Positions 1 to 8,857 of a stretch of 64,000 bases of DNA are shown piece after piece (position 1 is the stretch's first letter; the number at the start of each line of letters is the position of its first letter). This DNA comes from JAUILH01 sp964230215. Its GTDB lineage: Bacteria > Bacteroidota > Bacteroidia > Flavobacteriales_D > JAUILH01. Where the stretch lies: the NCBI GenBank assembly GCA_964230215.1, contig CAXRGQ010000007.1, forward strand, positions 682,001 through 746,000. The letters are read 5' to 3'. A model generated the notes under the pieces. The model worked only from the letters and a program-made list of their open reading frames with translations. It was not told the DNA's origin and made no database searches. A program made the translations under genes and the position numbers.

Positions 1-234
1 TTGTAAAATTGCAAGCATGCAGCGATTGCTTGTTATATGCCTATTTATGTGTGTTAGCTTCACTGGCCTCTCAAACTCCGACAGTTAATGTCAGAAGAAT
101 TTGAGAATTGGCGGGGAGATATTGAACAGATTGATGATGTGTGCGTGATTGGTGTCAAGGTATAATTTCAAAATGAGCTTCAAGTTGTTTTCTTTGTTCC
201 TTAAATTCCATACCTTTCATATTAAACTTAAGCC
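1..234. other. Left edge without a confident gene
   Basis: No gene can be supported here. Two tiny plus-strand frames touch each other. One runs 17-88 and reads like a 23-residue signal peptide (charged start, then a run of L, V, I, C and F). The other runs 88-165 and starts inside the stop of the first (TAATG), ending in a short acidic peptide. They could be the broken remnant of a small exported protein, but chance is as likely. Positions 166-234 hold nothing recognisable. Confidence 0.2.
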
Positions 235-651
235 ATGAGATTATTTATTATTCTTTTAATTACAATTGGGCTTACATCATGCAGTAATAGTGATAGCTCA
301 AATGAAAGTAAGGACAAAGAAACGTCAAGCCAAGAGAAGGCTGAATCAGATATGGATTTTTGTGATTGTGGCCTGCTAGCAATTGAAAAGGCTAAATTAA
401 TAGACAGCGATCCAGATGAGCTTGAACAGTATGAAGAGGAATTCAGACCATGCAAAGAGCTTTTTGATGCAATCTCAATTGAGGAACGCATGACACAACT
501 AATGAATTGCCCAGAGGTAATGGAGCAGTCTAAGGATTTAATGAATCATATTGATGCTGGGGGATTTCTTGAAAAGGCGCGTGAAAAATCTGAAGATGTG
601 GATTTAGAACTGAAAGAGCTGGAGGAGAAGGGCATGGATACATTAAATTAG
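235..651 (+). CDS. Small acidic cysteine-containing lipoprotein
   Basis: This is a 138-residue lipoprotein of unknown function. The N-terminus is a short hydrophobic signal ending in a lipobox (L-T-S-C, lipidated Cys16), followed by a Ser/Glu/Lys-rich linker. The mature part is acidic and carries a C-D-C pair, a third Cys about 27 residues later and a fourth 18 residues after that. A segment with FDA, EE and C-P-E aligns gap-free over 22 residues with part of the lipoprotein at 12764-13630. The C-x-C and later Cys spacing resembles the lipoprotein at 4730-5407. The ATG at 235 directly precedes the signal peptide. It stands alone, with 84 bases before the next plus-strand gene. No catalytic motif is visible. 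Confidence 0.75.
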   Translation: MRLFIILLITIGLTSCSNSDSSNESKDKETSSQEKAESDMDFCDCGLLAIEKAKLIDSDPDELEQYEEEFRPCKELFDAISIEERMTQLMNCPEVMEQSKDLMNHIDAGGFLEKAREKSEDVDLELKELEEKGMDTLN

Positions 652-735
652 GACAGACCATAATTCAAGAATCGTTATAATCTTGGGGTATATGGCATGT
701 AATTTGCCAACAAAAAACCCAAAAATCATTCAGCT

Positions 736-2319
736 ATGAAAACAGCTCTACTTCTTATTATCATAAGCATTGCAGGATCTTTATTCGCCCAAAACACACA
801 CAAACTTTATCCTGTCAAAAACAGTAAAAAAAAGCACGGCTATATCAATGCTGAGGGCACACAAGTTATTGACTTTATATACGATTGGGCGGGTGAGTTC
901 GACAAATTCAACCAAGGAATGGTACGCAAAGGCGACTTATATGGATTGATAAATCATGAAGGTGAAGTTATTATTCCTATTGAGCAGCCAGGGTTCTTTT
1001 ATCAAGTAGGGGACTATTACATAATCGTTGACTGGGGAAGCGAGGATAAAAAGAAGTTGGTATTCGATAAAGAGGGAAAGTCAATTGATGCACAACATAT
1101 TCAGTCCGCGTATGAAAGAAAGTTGGAAGGTATAGGCGACTTATTTGTAGTTAGGCCAGAAAAAAAAACAGGTGTAGTTTCACTTGACGGAACGTTTGCA
1201 ATTGAAGCTAAACATAATTCAATACATGCAGGCGAAGATCACTTTCTCGGATTTGATAGTAAAATACGTACGTTTTATAACAATAAAGGACAAGAGCTAT
1301 TTAGCACTAAGTACACGGTTGAAAGAATGAGCTCGATACAGCAAAACCGAATTCCGTTTAGGGACTCAACAGGATACGCAGGCTATATGGATACGCTGGG
1401 AAATGTAATAATAGACGTGCAGTTTGCGGAGGCAAGACCTTTTGATAATGGTCGTGCCATGGTTAAAAATATTGACAAAGAGTGGGCAATTATTAATTTG
1501 AAAGGAGAAGTAATTGGAGATTACTCATCGTCAAGAACTAAGTTCGAATATGTCAGCATGGGAAGCAGTCGAAAGTTTGGAGTGATTAACCAAAAAGGCA
1601 CTCAAGTTGTTCCAAACAAATATATTTCATGGTTTAACTTCTGTAATAACCGGGCATTTGGGCAGCTTAGCTGGGAAGGGGACTATGAACTTATAGACAC
1701 AACAGGCAAATCTTACGGCAAGTTCAAAGGTCAGTTTGATGGATATACCCCTGTTTGTTTTGACGAGAACGGAATAGTCGCTTGTGGATTTTACGATGAC
1801 GCAAAGGGCGCTCAGTACGATCAATATGTTACACGTGATGGAAAGGTAATATGGAAAGCGGGACCGTTTTATGAGTGCTTTCCTGGAGATGCGCAGGTAA
1901 ACATGGCTGACGGATCCTTAAAGAGAATTTCAGAAATTATTGTAGGGGATGAAGTACTTTCTAAAAGCGGGACAACGATTGTAACTGGGGTTGATATACA
2001 CACAGGGTACTATCCTTTGCTTACAATCAAAACATTAAATAGTGGTTCTTTACATACAAGTGTTCATGAAGCTTCAGGTGCTGGGCAACAAACCTTAAGA
2101 GTAACAAAAGGACACCCAATTATGCCGCCTGACGGGCCTGTGCGCGCGTCAGAACTATTTGAGGGTCAACAAGTATCTATACGTGATAGTTTCACAGGAG
2201 AGCGTGTAAATTCAAGAGTTATGTCAATAAGCTCAGAGGACACTGTTGAGAAAGTTTGGAACCTCAAAACCGAAGATGACAACTATTTTGTAAATGGAAT
2301 TATGGTGCTGATGAAGTAG
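736..2319 (+). CDS. Secreted WG-repeat protein with C-terminal Hint domain
   Basis: The 527-residue product starts with a signal peptide (residues 1-18, ending A-Q). Residues about 30-370 hold at least five degenerate WG (KWG_leptospira-type) repeats, each a G-[LVYA]-[IVM] strand followed by a G-x-x-[VI]-I strand. The last about 147 residues form a Hint domain, the self-splicing fold of inteins and Hedgehog. Cys381 opens block A (C-F-P-G-D), block B has T457-x-x-H460, and the end reads Y-F-V-N-G-I-M-V. The usual final His-Asn is replaced by L-M-K, so an N-S acyl shift at Cys381 is conceivable but Asn cyclisation is not. No toxin domain follows. WG repeats are thought to bind proteins or surfaces; the substrate is unknown. 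It ends only 5 bases from the convergent esterase gene. Confidence 0.85.
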   Translation: MKTALLLIIISIAGSLFAQNTHKLYPVKNSKKKHGYINAEGTQVIDFIYDWAGEFDKFNQGMVRKGDLYGLINHEGEVIIPIEQPGFFYQVGDYYIIVDWGSEDKKKLVFDKEGKSIDAQHIQSAYERKLEGIGDLFVVRPEKKTGVVSLDGTFAIEAKHNSIHAGEDHFLGFDSKIRTFYNNKGQELFSTKYTVERMSSIQQNRIPFRDSTGYAGYMDTLGNVIIDVQFAEARPFDNGRAMVKNIDKEWAIINLKGEVIGDYSSSRTKFEYVSMGSSRKFGVINQKGTQVVPNKYISWFNFCNNRAFGQLSWEGDYELIDTTGKSYGKFKGQFDGYTPVCFDENGIVACGFYDDAKGAQYDQYVTRDGKVIWKAGPFYECFPGDAQVNMADGSLKRISEIIVGDEVLSKSGTTIVTGVDIHTGYYPLLTIKTLNSGSLHTSVHEASGAGQQTLRVTKGHPIMPPDGPVRASELFEGQQVSIRDSFTGERVNSRVMSISSEDTVEKVWNLKTEDDNYFVNGIMVLMK

Positions 2320-2324
2320 GTCAC

Positions 2325-3461
2325 TTATTCTTTAACCAGTTTATTCGTGTATGTCAGAACGCCTTCCGACTGACATCTTAGAACATAGACACCATTCGCC
2401 CACTCTTTTGTGTTTATTTGGATAGAAGAGAATCCATTTTGCTTGTGCAGTAGTCTTCCTCCCAGGCTATAAACCTCAACTAAAACTTCATTGGTATGCT
2501 CAATTTGTATAAGAATATTATCATTGATAGGGTTTGGACTCTGAATCTCCAACCAGTCCACAGTATTTATAGAGGGAGTAGAGGTTAAATTACTTTTATC
2601 ATAGCGACTAAAGAATTTCCAAATTTCTATTGAAGCATCAAAGTCTTGATTGGTTACGCCTATTGTAACGGATGCACCTGGCCATGTGTGTCCTCCATTT
2701 GTTATTTTGTAATGCACCACGTCAGCTCCTGATGCTGCACCAGTATACTCAATTAGCTCAGCAGTGCAACCATCGGATGTATTAATGTCTGGCACTGAAG
2801 TGACAGTTGGTACAGTGTTACAATTATTGTGCGCCGCCCAATAGTTTAATACAGAATCTACACCTAAAAAATACTGGTCACCAGTATAACTAACAGTTGG
2901 GTCTGCGGTACCATGAATTTGCATAACAGGCATAGGCCCAACGACCGTGTTTTGTGGGATTTGAATAGTAGACATAGTGCCAGTCACTGAAGCCACAGCA
3001 GTAATTTTACTGCTTAATTGCCCAGCAAGTGTAAGACTCATGAATCCACCATTACTCATACCTGTTGAGTAAACACGATTTAAGTTGATGTTATAGTCGG
3101 AAGCAATGCTATCTATTAAAGCACTTAAAAACGACAGGTCATCAACACCTGTTCCCCAACTAGCATTCCAATGAGCAGTGCCCGTGCCATCATTAAGCCC
3201 CTGAGGTGCCAAAATTAAAAAGTTGGCCGTGTCCGCAATACCCTTAAAATCTCCGTATAGCATCTGCTGGGTATTATTACTTCCATATCCATGAAGATTT
3301 AGCACTAGTGGCACTGGCATATTTCCATCATATATTGCAGGCAAATACAATTGATATGATCGCGTGCCTGATGTGTGAGAAATGGTGCCTGAAACAGTCG
3401 TTTGGCTGTGTGATTGAATGCCAACGAAAAATAATATGGTGGAAAGGATTAAGGATCTCAT
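2325..3461 (-). CDS. Secreted PHB-depolymerase/feruloyl-esterase-type hydrolase with T9SS tail
   Basis: This is a 378-residue exported alpha/beta hydrolase of the LpqC/polyhydroxybutyrate depolymerase esterase family (COG3509-like). Residues 1-20 are a signal peptide. The oxyanion strand L-N-L-H-G-Y-G is at 54-60 and the nucleophile elbow G-M-S-N-G-G places Ser136. Asp187 (in G-T-A-D-P) and His258 (in G-G-H-T-W-P-G) complete the triad. Residues about 305-378 are a type A T9SS sorting domain (S-P-N-P, then G-V-Y-V-L-R and a lysine-containing end), so the enzyme should be exported and anchored to or released from the cell surface. Family members cleave PHB oligomers, feruloyl or acetyl esters; the sequence does not say which. 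The gene is monocistronic. Confidence 0.9.
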   Translation of the reverse strand: MRSLILSTILFFVGIQSHSQTTVSGTISHTSGTRSYQLYLPAIYDGNMPVPLVLNLHGYGSNNTQQMLYGDFKGIADTANFLILAPQGLNDGTGTAHWNASWGTGVDDLSFLSALIDSIASDYNINLNRVYSTGMSNGGFMSLTLAGQLSSKITAVASVTGTMSTIQIPQNTVVGPMPVMQIHGTADPTVSYTGDQYFLGVDSVLNYWAAHNNCNTVPTVTSVPDINTSDGCTAELIEYTGAASGADVVHYKITNGGHTWPGASVTIGVTNQDFDASIEIWKFFSRYDKSNLTSTPSINTVDWLEIQSPNPINDNILIQIEHTNEVLVEVYSLGGRLLHKQNGFSSIQINTKEWANGVYVLRCQSEGVLTYTNKLVKE

Positions 3462-3582
3462 AGTATAAAAATAGCATTTTCATTTCACTTCTTATTAGCC
3501 GCAGTATTTCTTCAGGGGTAAAGAAAGCCCGCTCAATTCAATTATTGGATACCTTTATGCCTATCAATAAAACTGATTAAAG

Positions 3583-4284
3583 ATGAAGAACGTTATTGTA
3601 ACTGGAGCATCAAGCGGAATAGGTGAAGCTATATGCAGGATACTATTGGAAAAAGGCCATCGCGTTGCTGGTTTAGCGAGAAGAACCGAAATGATGTCGG
3701 GGCTTAAATCCGATTATACTTCAAATTTTATAGCCATCTCGTGTGATGTAACAAAAACAGATGATGTTGTAGCAGCGAAAGAAACTATCCTTACTAAATG
3801 GGGTACAGTGGATGTTCTAATTAACAACGCTGGTGTAGGTTATCTTGGCAAGATGGAAGACACACCTTTGGCCGAATGGCACAAGATGTTTGATGTTAAT
3901 GTAAACGGGTTAATGACTTGCATCCATACGTTTCAAGATCAGTTGTTTAATTCAAGAGGTCAAATTATCAATATAGATTCGGTAGCAGGCCATGAAGTGT
4001 ACCCTGAGGCTGTTGTTTACTGCGCGACTAAACACGCGGTTAGAGCACTGTCTGTAGGCATGGAAAAAGAGTTTAAGGGCAGAATAAAAATCACCAATAT
4101 ATCTCCTGGAGCCGTTGAAACCGAATTCCATACTCATACAACGCATCCCGAAAAAGCAGAACAAATGGAAAAGCAGTTTTTCAATGTTTTAAAGGCAGAT
4201 GATATCGCAAGAGCAGTTGAATTTGCAATCGATCAGCCAGGGCATGTTGCTATAAATGAGTTAACTATTAGGCCGTTTAAATAA
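3583..4284 (+). CDS. Short-chain dehydrogenase/reductase (YdfG-like)
   Basis: This 233-residue cytosolic protein is a classical SDR. The Rossmann glycine motif T-G-A-S-S-G-I-G lies at residues 7-14, N-N-A-G at 81-84, and the catalytic Ser133, Tyr146 and Lys150 (Y-C-A-T-K) are all present. The arginine pair after the second beta strand (L-A-R-R, residues 31-34) suggests NADP(H) rather than NAD(H). Length and motif spacing fit the YdfG group, which oxidises 3-hydroxy acids such as L-allo-threonine and serine, but substrate cannot be read from sequence. A TAnnTTTA element at 3550-3557 lies about 25 bases before the ATG. The downstream gene is convergent. Confidence 0.88.
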   Translation: MKNVIVTGASSGIGEAICRILLEKGHRVAGLARRTEMMSGLKSDYTSNFIAISCDVTKTDDVVAAKETILTKWGTVDVLINNAGVGYLGKMEDTPLAEWHKMFDVNVNGLMTCIHTFQDQLFNSRGQIINIDSVAGHEVYPEAVVYCATKHAVRALSVGMEKEFKGRIKITNISPGAVETEFHTHTTHPEKAEQMEKQFFNVLKADDIARAVEFAIDQPGHVAINELTIRPFK

Positions 4285-4361
4285 GGTTAGAATCATTTTG
4301 TCCAAATGTTTGTCGTTCCTCAGCCACAGAAACTATTTTGGTATAAATCATGCACTAACAG

Positions 4362-4631
4362 TTATCCTACTCTGCCTACTGCGCAGCTTACGTAAGATTT
4401 GACCTTTTGTCCAATTGAGTTACCCTCTCCAACAACTGGGTATCCTTTCATGGAGAGATTTTGTTTAATCTCATCAAGCGAGCTCTCATCCAATAAATCA
4501 AAGCTAAGTTCTCCCAAGTCCGTATCGACATTTATGTTGCTTGTGCCTTTAGTTTTAGCAACGGTCTTAGTAATGGTGTTTGCACATCCACCGCATTTTA
4601 AATTTTGTAATTCTAATTTGTATGTATTCAT
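4362..4631 (-). CDS. Heavy-metal-associated (HMA) domain protein, copper-chaperone type
   Basis: This 89-residue protein is a single ferredoxin-like HMA domain with the metal-binding loop C13-G-G-C16, preceded by L-Q-N-L-K. The usual chaperone loop is M-x-C-x-x-C, and here Lys replaces the residue before the first Cys. It has no signal peptide, so it should act in the cytosol, delivering or buffering Cu(I). The CopA ATPase at 56720 has its own HMA domain with the same C-G-G-C loop and is a plausible partner, although 52 kb away. A perfect palindrome (TGTAAC-N4-GTTACA) lies 43-58 bases upstream of the start codon and may be its operator. Confidence 0.85.
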   Translation of the reverse strand: MNTYKLELQNLKCGGCANTITKTVAKTKGTSNINVDTDLGELSFDLLDESSLDEIKQNLSMKGYPVVGEGNSIGQKVKSYVSCAVGRVG

Positions 4632-4673
4632 AATTCGCTTTTTATGAAGTAACTAAATAAAAAGCACTACATG

Positions 4674-4689
4674 TGTAACAATAGTTACA
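4674..4689. promoter_or_regulatory. 16-bp palindrome upstream of the HMA gene
   Basis: TGTAAC, a 4-base spacer AATA and GTTACA form a perfect inverted repeat. It sits in the promoter region of the minus-strand HMA gene (start 4631), with no gene over it. Two half-sites one helical turn apart suit a dimeric regulator such as a Crp/Fnr-family protein. The factor is not known and no such regulator is encoded in the window. Confidence 0.45.
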
Positions 4690-4729
4690 TATTACAGGGT
4701 ATAGAAACGAATAGGCAATGAGGACCTGC

Positions 4730-5407
4730 CTACCACCTCAATATATGGGCAGCAAACTCGCCGCCGTAAGAAGTACTATCACAACCAATCAGTTCTAATG
4801 AACCACAAATTTCGTTGTTAGTATAGGTGCTGATGTCCATACTACCATAGTCATCACCATCCAGCTTGCATAATTTTTTACGGTCTTTGCCTATGTTGAG
4901 ACTAATTGTATTCATATTATCCAGCTTTATTTTACCAGGAATTTTATCAAGTTCAAAACCAAACTGAATAATAACAGCCCCATCGGGAAAGTCAGAACTA
5001 TAGTCGATATCACTCAAATCAACATCAGATACAATAATATCTCCAAATGAATTGTGAATATTAGATTTAAAGAATGGCTTATCAATGGTTTTTTGCACTA
5101 TAAGGGTATCTTCCATGTAAGCAATTGTAAATGAAGATCCAGAACAACTAAGTTGTGGTAAGGTAACCTCACATTCTGCAAAAGTGGCTTCAGCGTCTTT
5201 GCCAAGCTTATCATGCAAAGCGTTACACTTTTTATTCATTGCTGTTGTTTCTTCAACTGCGCCATATCGAATATCAGAAGTGTATTGTGCACACTCACAA
5301 GGAGAGATTTCATCACTCCCTGATGCTTCATCCTTACTTTTCTCATCGCCGCAGGCACTTATAATAAGAGCAGAAAGCGCCACTAAACCTAAGACATATC
5401 TTTTCAC
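4730..5407 (-). CDS. Lipoprotein of unknown function with C-x-C motif
   Basis: This 225-residue protein has a hydrophobic signal and lipobox (I-S-A-C, Cys19), then an acidic/Ser linker. The start of the mature domain has C-E-C, a third Cys 21 residues later and a fourth 17 residues further, a spacing close to the lipoprotein at 235-651. The rest (about residues 105-225) is rich in beta-strand-like alternation, with three further Cys near the C-terminus. No enzyme motif is visible and I do not recognise the family. It lies 35 bases downstream of the M1 aminopeptidase stop on the same strand order but upstream in transcription terms is that peptidase, so the two may be co-transcribed. Confidence 0.75.
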   Translation of the reverse strand: MKRYVLGLVALSALIISACGDEKSKDEASGSDEISPCECAQYTSDIRYGAVEETTAMNKKCNALHDKLGKDAEATFAECEVTLPQLSCSGSSFTIAYMEDTLIVQKTIDKPFFKSNIHNSFGDIIVSDVDLSDIDYSSDFPDGAVIIQFGFELDKIPGKIKLDNMNTISLNIGKDRKKLCKLDGDDYGSMDISTYTNNEICGSLELIGCDSTSYGGEFAAHILRW

Positions 5408-5442
5408 GTTCTAAAATTTTTGAGAAATATACGAATTGATTT

Positions 5443-8223
5443 TTATCCACCTATCTCCATAGATGCGCCGCTATCAATGAAGTCTAAAATTTGTTCGTTG
5501 GTTTCTTGAGTCTTCAGTTCCTCAAGTATTTTATCCAAGGCATCAAACATCTTCTTGTTTTCTTCCATTTCTCTCTGCTTAAGGTTAATGTCAGATGAAG
5601 AGGCACCCTCAGACTCTAGTCGCTTAATTTCCTTGTCTGCTTCAGACATCCCAACAAAATAGTTTTCTCTAAATTTCATGATAGTTTGATACCCTGCAAA
5701 GTACTTAACCCACATTGTACCGCCATTCTTAGCTACTTCTTTAAAAATACCCATACCCTCAAGTATTGTGGCATCATCTTGTTGTTTAAGGTAGGCTGAA
5801 TATGTATTTAAGAAACTAATTTTCTCAAAACCACCAATGGCCGTCCAGTTTTTCTTAAAAAACGCATGATCTTCTTTGTTTCCTTTTTTAGAGTAAATAC
5901 TTCCAACAGTTGTAAGAATAGAAGAGCTGGTCTCGTTTTCATAAGTTTTAGCAAGCTCATATGCCTTGTCTAAGTTACTCTCTGCCAACGAACCTAGTGC
6001 AACGCTGTTCACGTAGAAAGAGGAATCTTTTGAGGCCTCAACATACAACTCAGTAAAGTCGTCACTTTTATAATATTTCTGTAGTGCAGTTAATGCAGCT
6101 GCTCTAACCGATGATTGTGGATCGTTTTTAATCATGTCCATAAGCACAGGCTTTAATTCTTCAGGACGCTTACGAGCAACTTTTCGTAGGTTCCTTACGG
6201 CAAGTTCCCTAATCCCCCAGAATTTGTCTTTAAGGGCCGTCATCATTAGGTCGATTGCCTCATCGTCGCTTTTGCTTTTACAATAAAGCACAGCCTCTTT
6301 CCTGTTTGCGTATTTCGGCGCGTGAGTGTATTGATAAATGATGGCATCCAGGTCCTTATCATACTCCATTTCTGCCAATAAACTCTTTGTGGCATCAATG
6401 TCCACTAGCTTAACCGTTTCTTTTGCATTTACGTCCAGATAGAAGGTGTCTACACTAGCATCTAGCCAAATAATGTGAGAGCTAAGTGTTGGGCCACCTT
6501 TGCTTTCATCTCCAGTAGGAGTCGTGCGCTCAGAGTATACGTTTACAGCAATAGGTAATTTATACAATGGTGCGATTTCAAGATTTTGCTCTTGCTTAGA
6601 AATAATCATCACCCTATCATCTCCCGCTGTATAGTCAACATCAAATGATACAATCGGATGCCCTTTATCTAAGAACCACTGATTAAAGAACCAGTGTAAA
6701 TCTTCGCCTGTTACTTCTTCAAATGCCAATCTTAAATGGTCAATTTCAGCATTCTTGAATTTATTATCATTCAAGTACTTTTTAAGTCCCAAGAAGAAGG
6801 CCTCATCTCCAATGTATTTTCTTAACATGTGCAGAATTCTGCCACCCTTATTGTATGAGTTACCATCAAACATTTCCTCTTTGTCGCCATAATTATATCG
6901 AATCATGTCAACATAACCTGATTGTTTAGCAGTATACATATAACCCATCATTTCATTTTCAGCGTTGTATTCTGCCTCATCCATACCGTGGGCATACTCA
7001 TCCCATAAAAACTGACTATAGTTTGCAAAGGACTCGTTTAAGGGAAGGTTAGCCCAACTTTCACAGGTCACTAAATCTCCAAACCAATGGTGGAACAACT
7101 CGTGCGCAATAATCGATTCATTATGTTGGTCTAGTAGTTCTCTTTTTGTTCTGTGAAGGAATTCACCATGAATAGTCGCTGTGGTGTTTTCCATTGCCCC
7201 AGAAACATAATCCCTAACAACTACCTGAGAATATTTTTCCCATGGATATTCTACACCTAGAAGTTCAGAGAAATAAGTAATCATGCGTGGGGTTTCTCCA
7301 AAAATGTCTTTAGCATATTGTTCATACTCTTTCTCTACATAGTAGTTTACTTCCATTTTTTTGCCATTTGGACGTTTCCAAGTGTCTTTAACTAAGGCAA
7401 AATCCCCAATAGCCATCATGGCTAAGTAAGGAGTATGAGGAAGGCTTTGCTTCCATAAATCTGTTCTTGTTCCGTCTCCATTTTCAGTCGAGAAAATTAG
7501 GAGTCCGTTGGAGAGCGTTTTATATTTTTTGTCGACAGTAATTTCAATTTCCTGCGTCATTTTTTCATTTGGCGCATCAATTGTCGGAAACCATCTAGAG
7601 CTTGCTTCAGTTTCACCTTGTGTCCAAATTTGCGTGGGTTTGCCAACTTCTGAGCTATCGGCGTTAATAAAGTATAATCCTTTATCTCCAGCAATAGCGT
7701 TGCTACCGCCCATTTCAAATTCATCGGGTTTAGCCGTATACTTTACATAAATCTTATATTCTTCACCGCGCTTGTAGGTTTTGTCGAGTTTGATTCGCAA
7801 GAATAAGTGGTCATCGTAAGTGTATTCTAAATCCTTGTAAGCCTTGTTGTGAATAAGCGCAACGCGATGAATTTCCATTCCTTTAGCATCTAAAGTGAGA
7901 CTATCAGTTGGATAAAAATATGGCGTCATATCAAGTGTTGCTTCACCATTTAAATAATGATTTTTCCAATCGAAAGATACCTCCAGCTTGGTATGGATAA
8001 CATCATTTATTCGTTTTTCAGCTGCTTGATAAATAGGTCGCTCTATCACCTTCACCTGTTCTTCATCGTGTGCATCATCTAAATCAGAGAACATATCATT
8101 TACTGAAGAGTCAATTTCTTCCTTAATCTCCTCCGGAGATTTCTGCACATCTTTTTTAGATTTACAAGCTACCAAGCCCAATCCAAGGGCCGTTCCAATT
8201 ATTAATAATTTATTCATCTTCAT
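5443..8223 (-). CDS. M1-family metallo-aminopeptidase lipoprotein with HEAT-like tail
   Basis: The 926-residue product is an extracytoplasmic zinc aminopeptidase. Cys20 follows a lipobox (L-V-A-C). The M1 beta-sandwich domain covers about 70-300. The exopeptidase motif G-A-M-E-N is at 342-346 and the zinc site H374-E-x-x-H378 is followed 19 residues later by Glu397 (N-E-S-F-A). Residues about 630-800 form helical HEAT-like repeats with R-x-x-A-V/A-x-x-x-L patterns, typical of large M1 enzymes. The last about 80 residues are charged and helical. Anchored in a membrane facing the periplasm or outside, it should trim N-terminal residues from peptides. The zinc ligands and GAMEN are intact, so activity is expected. 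Confidence 0.95.
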   Translation of the reverse strand: MKMNKLLIIGTALGLGLVACKSKKDVQKSPEEIKEEIDSSVNDMFSDLDDAHDEEQVKVIERPIYQAAEKRINDVIHTKLEVSFDWKNHYLNGEATLDMTPYFYPTDSLTLDAKGMEIHRVALIHNKAYKDLEYTYDDHLFLRIKLDKTYKRGEEYKIYVKYTAKPDEFEMGGSNAIAGDKGLYFINADSSEVGKPTQIWTQGETEASSRWFPTIDAPNEKMTQEIEITVDKKYKTLSNGLLIFSTENGDGTRTDLWKQSLPHTPYLAMMAIGDFALVKDTWKRPNGKKMEVNYYVEKEYEQYAKDIFGETPRMITYFSELLGVEYPWEKYSQVVVRDYVSGAMENTTATIHGEFLHRTKRELLDQHNESIIAHELFHHWFGDLVTCESWANLPLNESFANYSQFLWDEYAHGMDEAEYNAENEMMGYMYTAKQSGYVDMIRYNYGDKEEMFDGNSYNKGGRILHMLRKYIGDEAFFLGLKKYLNDNKFKNAEIDHLRLAFEEVTGEDLHWFFNQWFLDKGHPIVSFDVDYTAGDDRVMIISKQEQNLEIAPLYKLPIAVNVYSERTTPTGDESKGGPTLSSHIIWLDASVDTFYLDVNAKETVKLVDIDATKSLLAEMEYDKDLDAIIYQYTHAPKYANRKEAVLYCKSKSDDEAIDLMMTALKDKFWGIRELAVRNLRKVARKRPEELKPVLMDMIKNDPQSSVRAAALTALQKYYKSDDFTELYVEASKDSSFYVNSVALGSLAESNLDKAYELAKTYENETSSSILTTVGSIYSKKGNKEDHAFFKKNWTAIGGFEKISFLNTYSAYLKQQDDATILEGMGIFKEVAKNGGTMWVKYFAGYQTIMKFRENYFVGMSEADKEIKRLESEGASSSDINLKQREMEENKKMFDALDKILEELKTQETNEQILDFIDSGASMEIGG

Positions 8224-8343
8224 ACACTTAGTGTCGTTTAACGGAATGTGGCTACAATATTACCATATTTTACCGATATCTTTTAGCATATTGGTATATG
8301 CGTCAAAATGAGTAGTTTTACCTTATAAAAATTAGTGTAAACG

Positions 8344-8850
8344 GTGTATAAGGTAAAGGTAAACGGTAAAGTTGAGCACGATTTGAGCTATGATGATGCA
8401 AGCTCAACGGTGCGAATAGACGGAAAAGAAAGCAAGATTGATGCCATCTCATATAGCGGAGGCATTAAGCATGTAATAATGGACGGTAAGTCATATAATG
8501 TTGAGGTACTGTCTATAGATAAGGCTTTGAAAAAGGCAGAAATTAAAGTAAACGGCTCGATTTACTCGATTGATGCAAAAGATGAAATGGACCAACTGCT
8601 AGAAAAGCTGGGCATGGATACGGCATTAACAGCCGCTGTAAAAGACTTAAAAGCTCCAATGCCTGGATTGGTGGTCGAGATTAAGGTTGAGCCTGGTCAA
8701 GAACTGGCGGCGGGTGATCCCGTGCTTGTTTTGGAGGCAATGAAAATGGAGAATGTATTAAAAGCGCCAGCAGATTTAGTGGTTGATCAAATCAAGGTGG
8801 ATGCTGGTAATACGATAGAGAAAAATACTGTTTTAGTTACATTTAAATAA
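8344..8850 (+). CDS. Biotin carboxyl carrier protein (biotinyl domain)
   Basis: This 168-residue protein ends in a biotinyl/lipoyl-type domain (about residues 100-168) with the biotinylation site E-A-M-K-M, Lys134, preceded by the conserved A-P-M-P-G. The N-terminal 90 residues are a beta-rich extension of the kind seen in carriers for propionyl-/methylmalonyl-CoA-type carboxylases or decarboxylases. The start must be GTG at 8344 or later, because an in-frame TAA lies at 8338-8340. No biotin carboxylase or carboxyltransferase gene lies nearby, so its partners must be encoded elsewhere. Only 7 bases separate it from the YceI-like lipoprotein gene, suggesting co-transcription. Confidence 0.9.
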   Translation: MYKVKVNGKVEHDLSYDDASSTVRIDGKESKIDAISYSGGIKHVIMDGKSYNVEVLSIDKALKKAEIKVNGSIYSIDAKDEMDQLLEKLGMDTALTAAVKDLKAPMPGLVVEIKVEPGQELAAGDPVLVLEAMKMENVLKAPADLVVDQIKVDAGNTIEKNTVLVTFK

Positions 8851-8857
8851 GAAGGAT

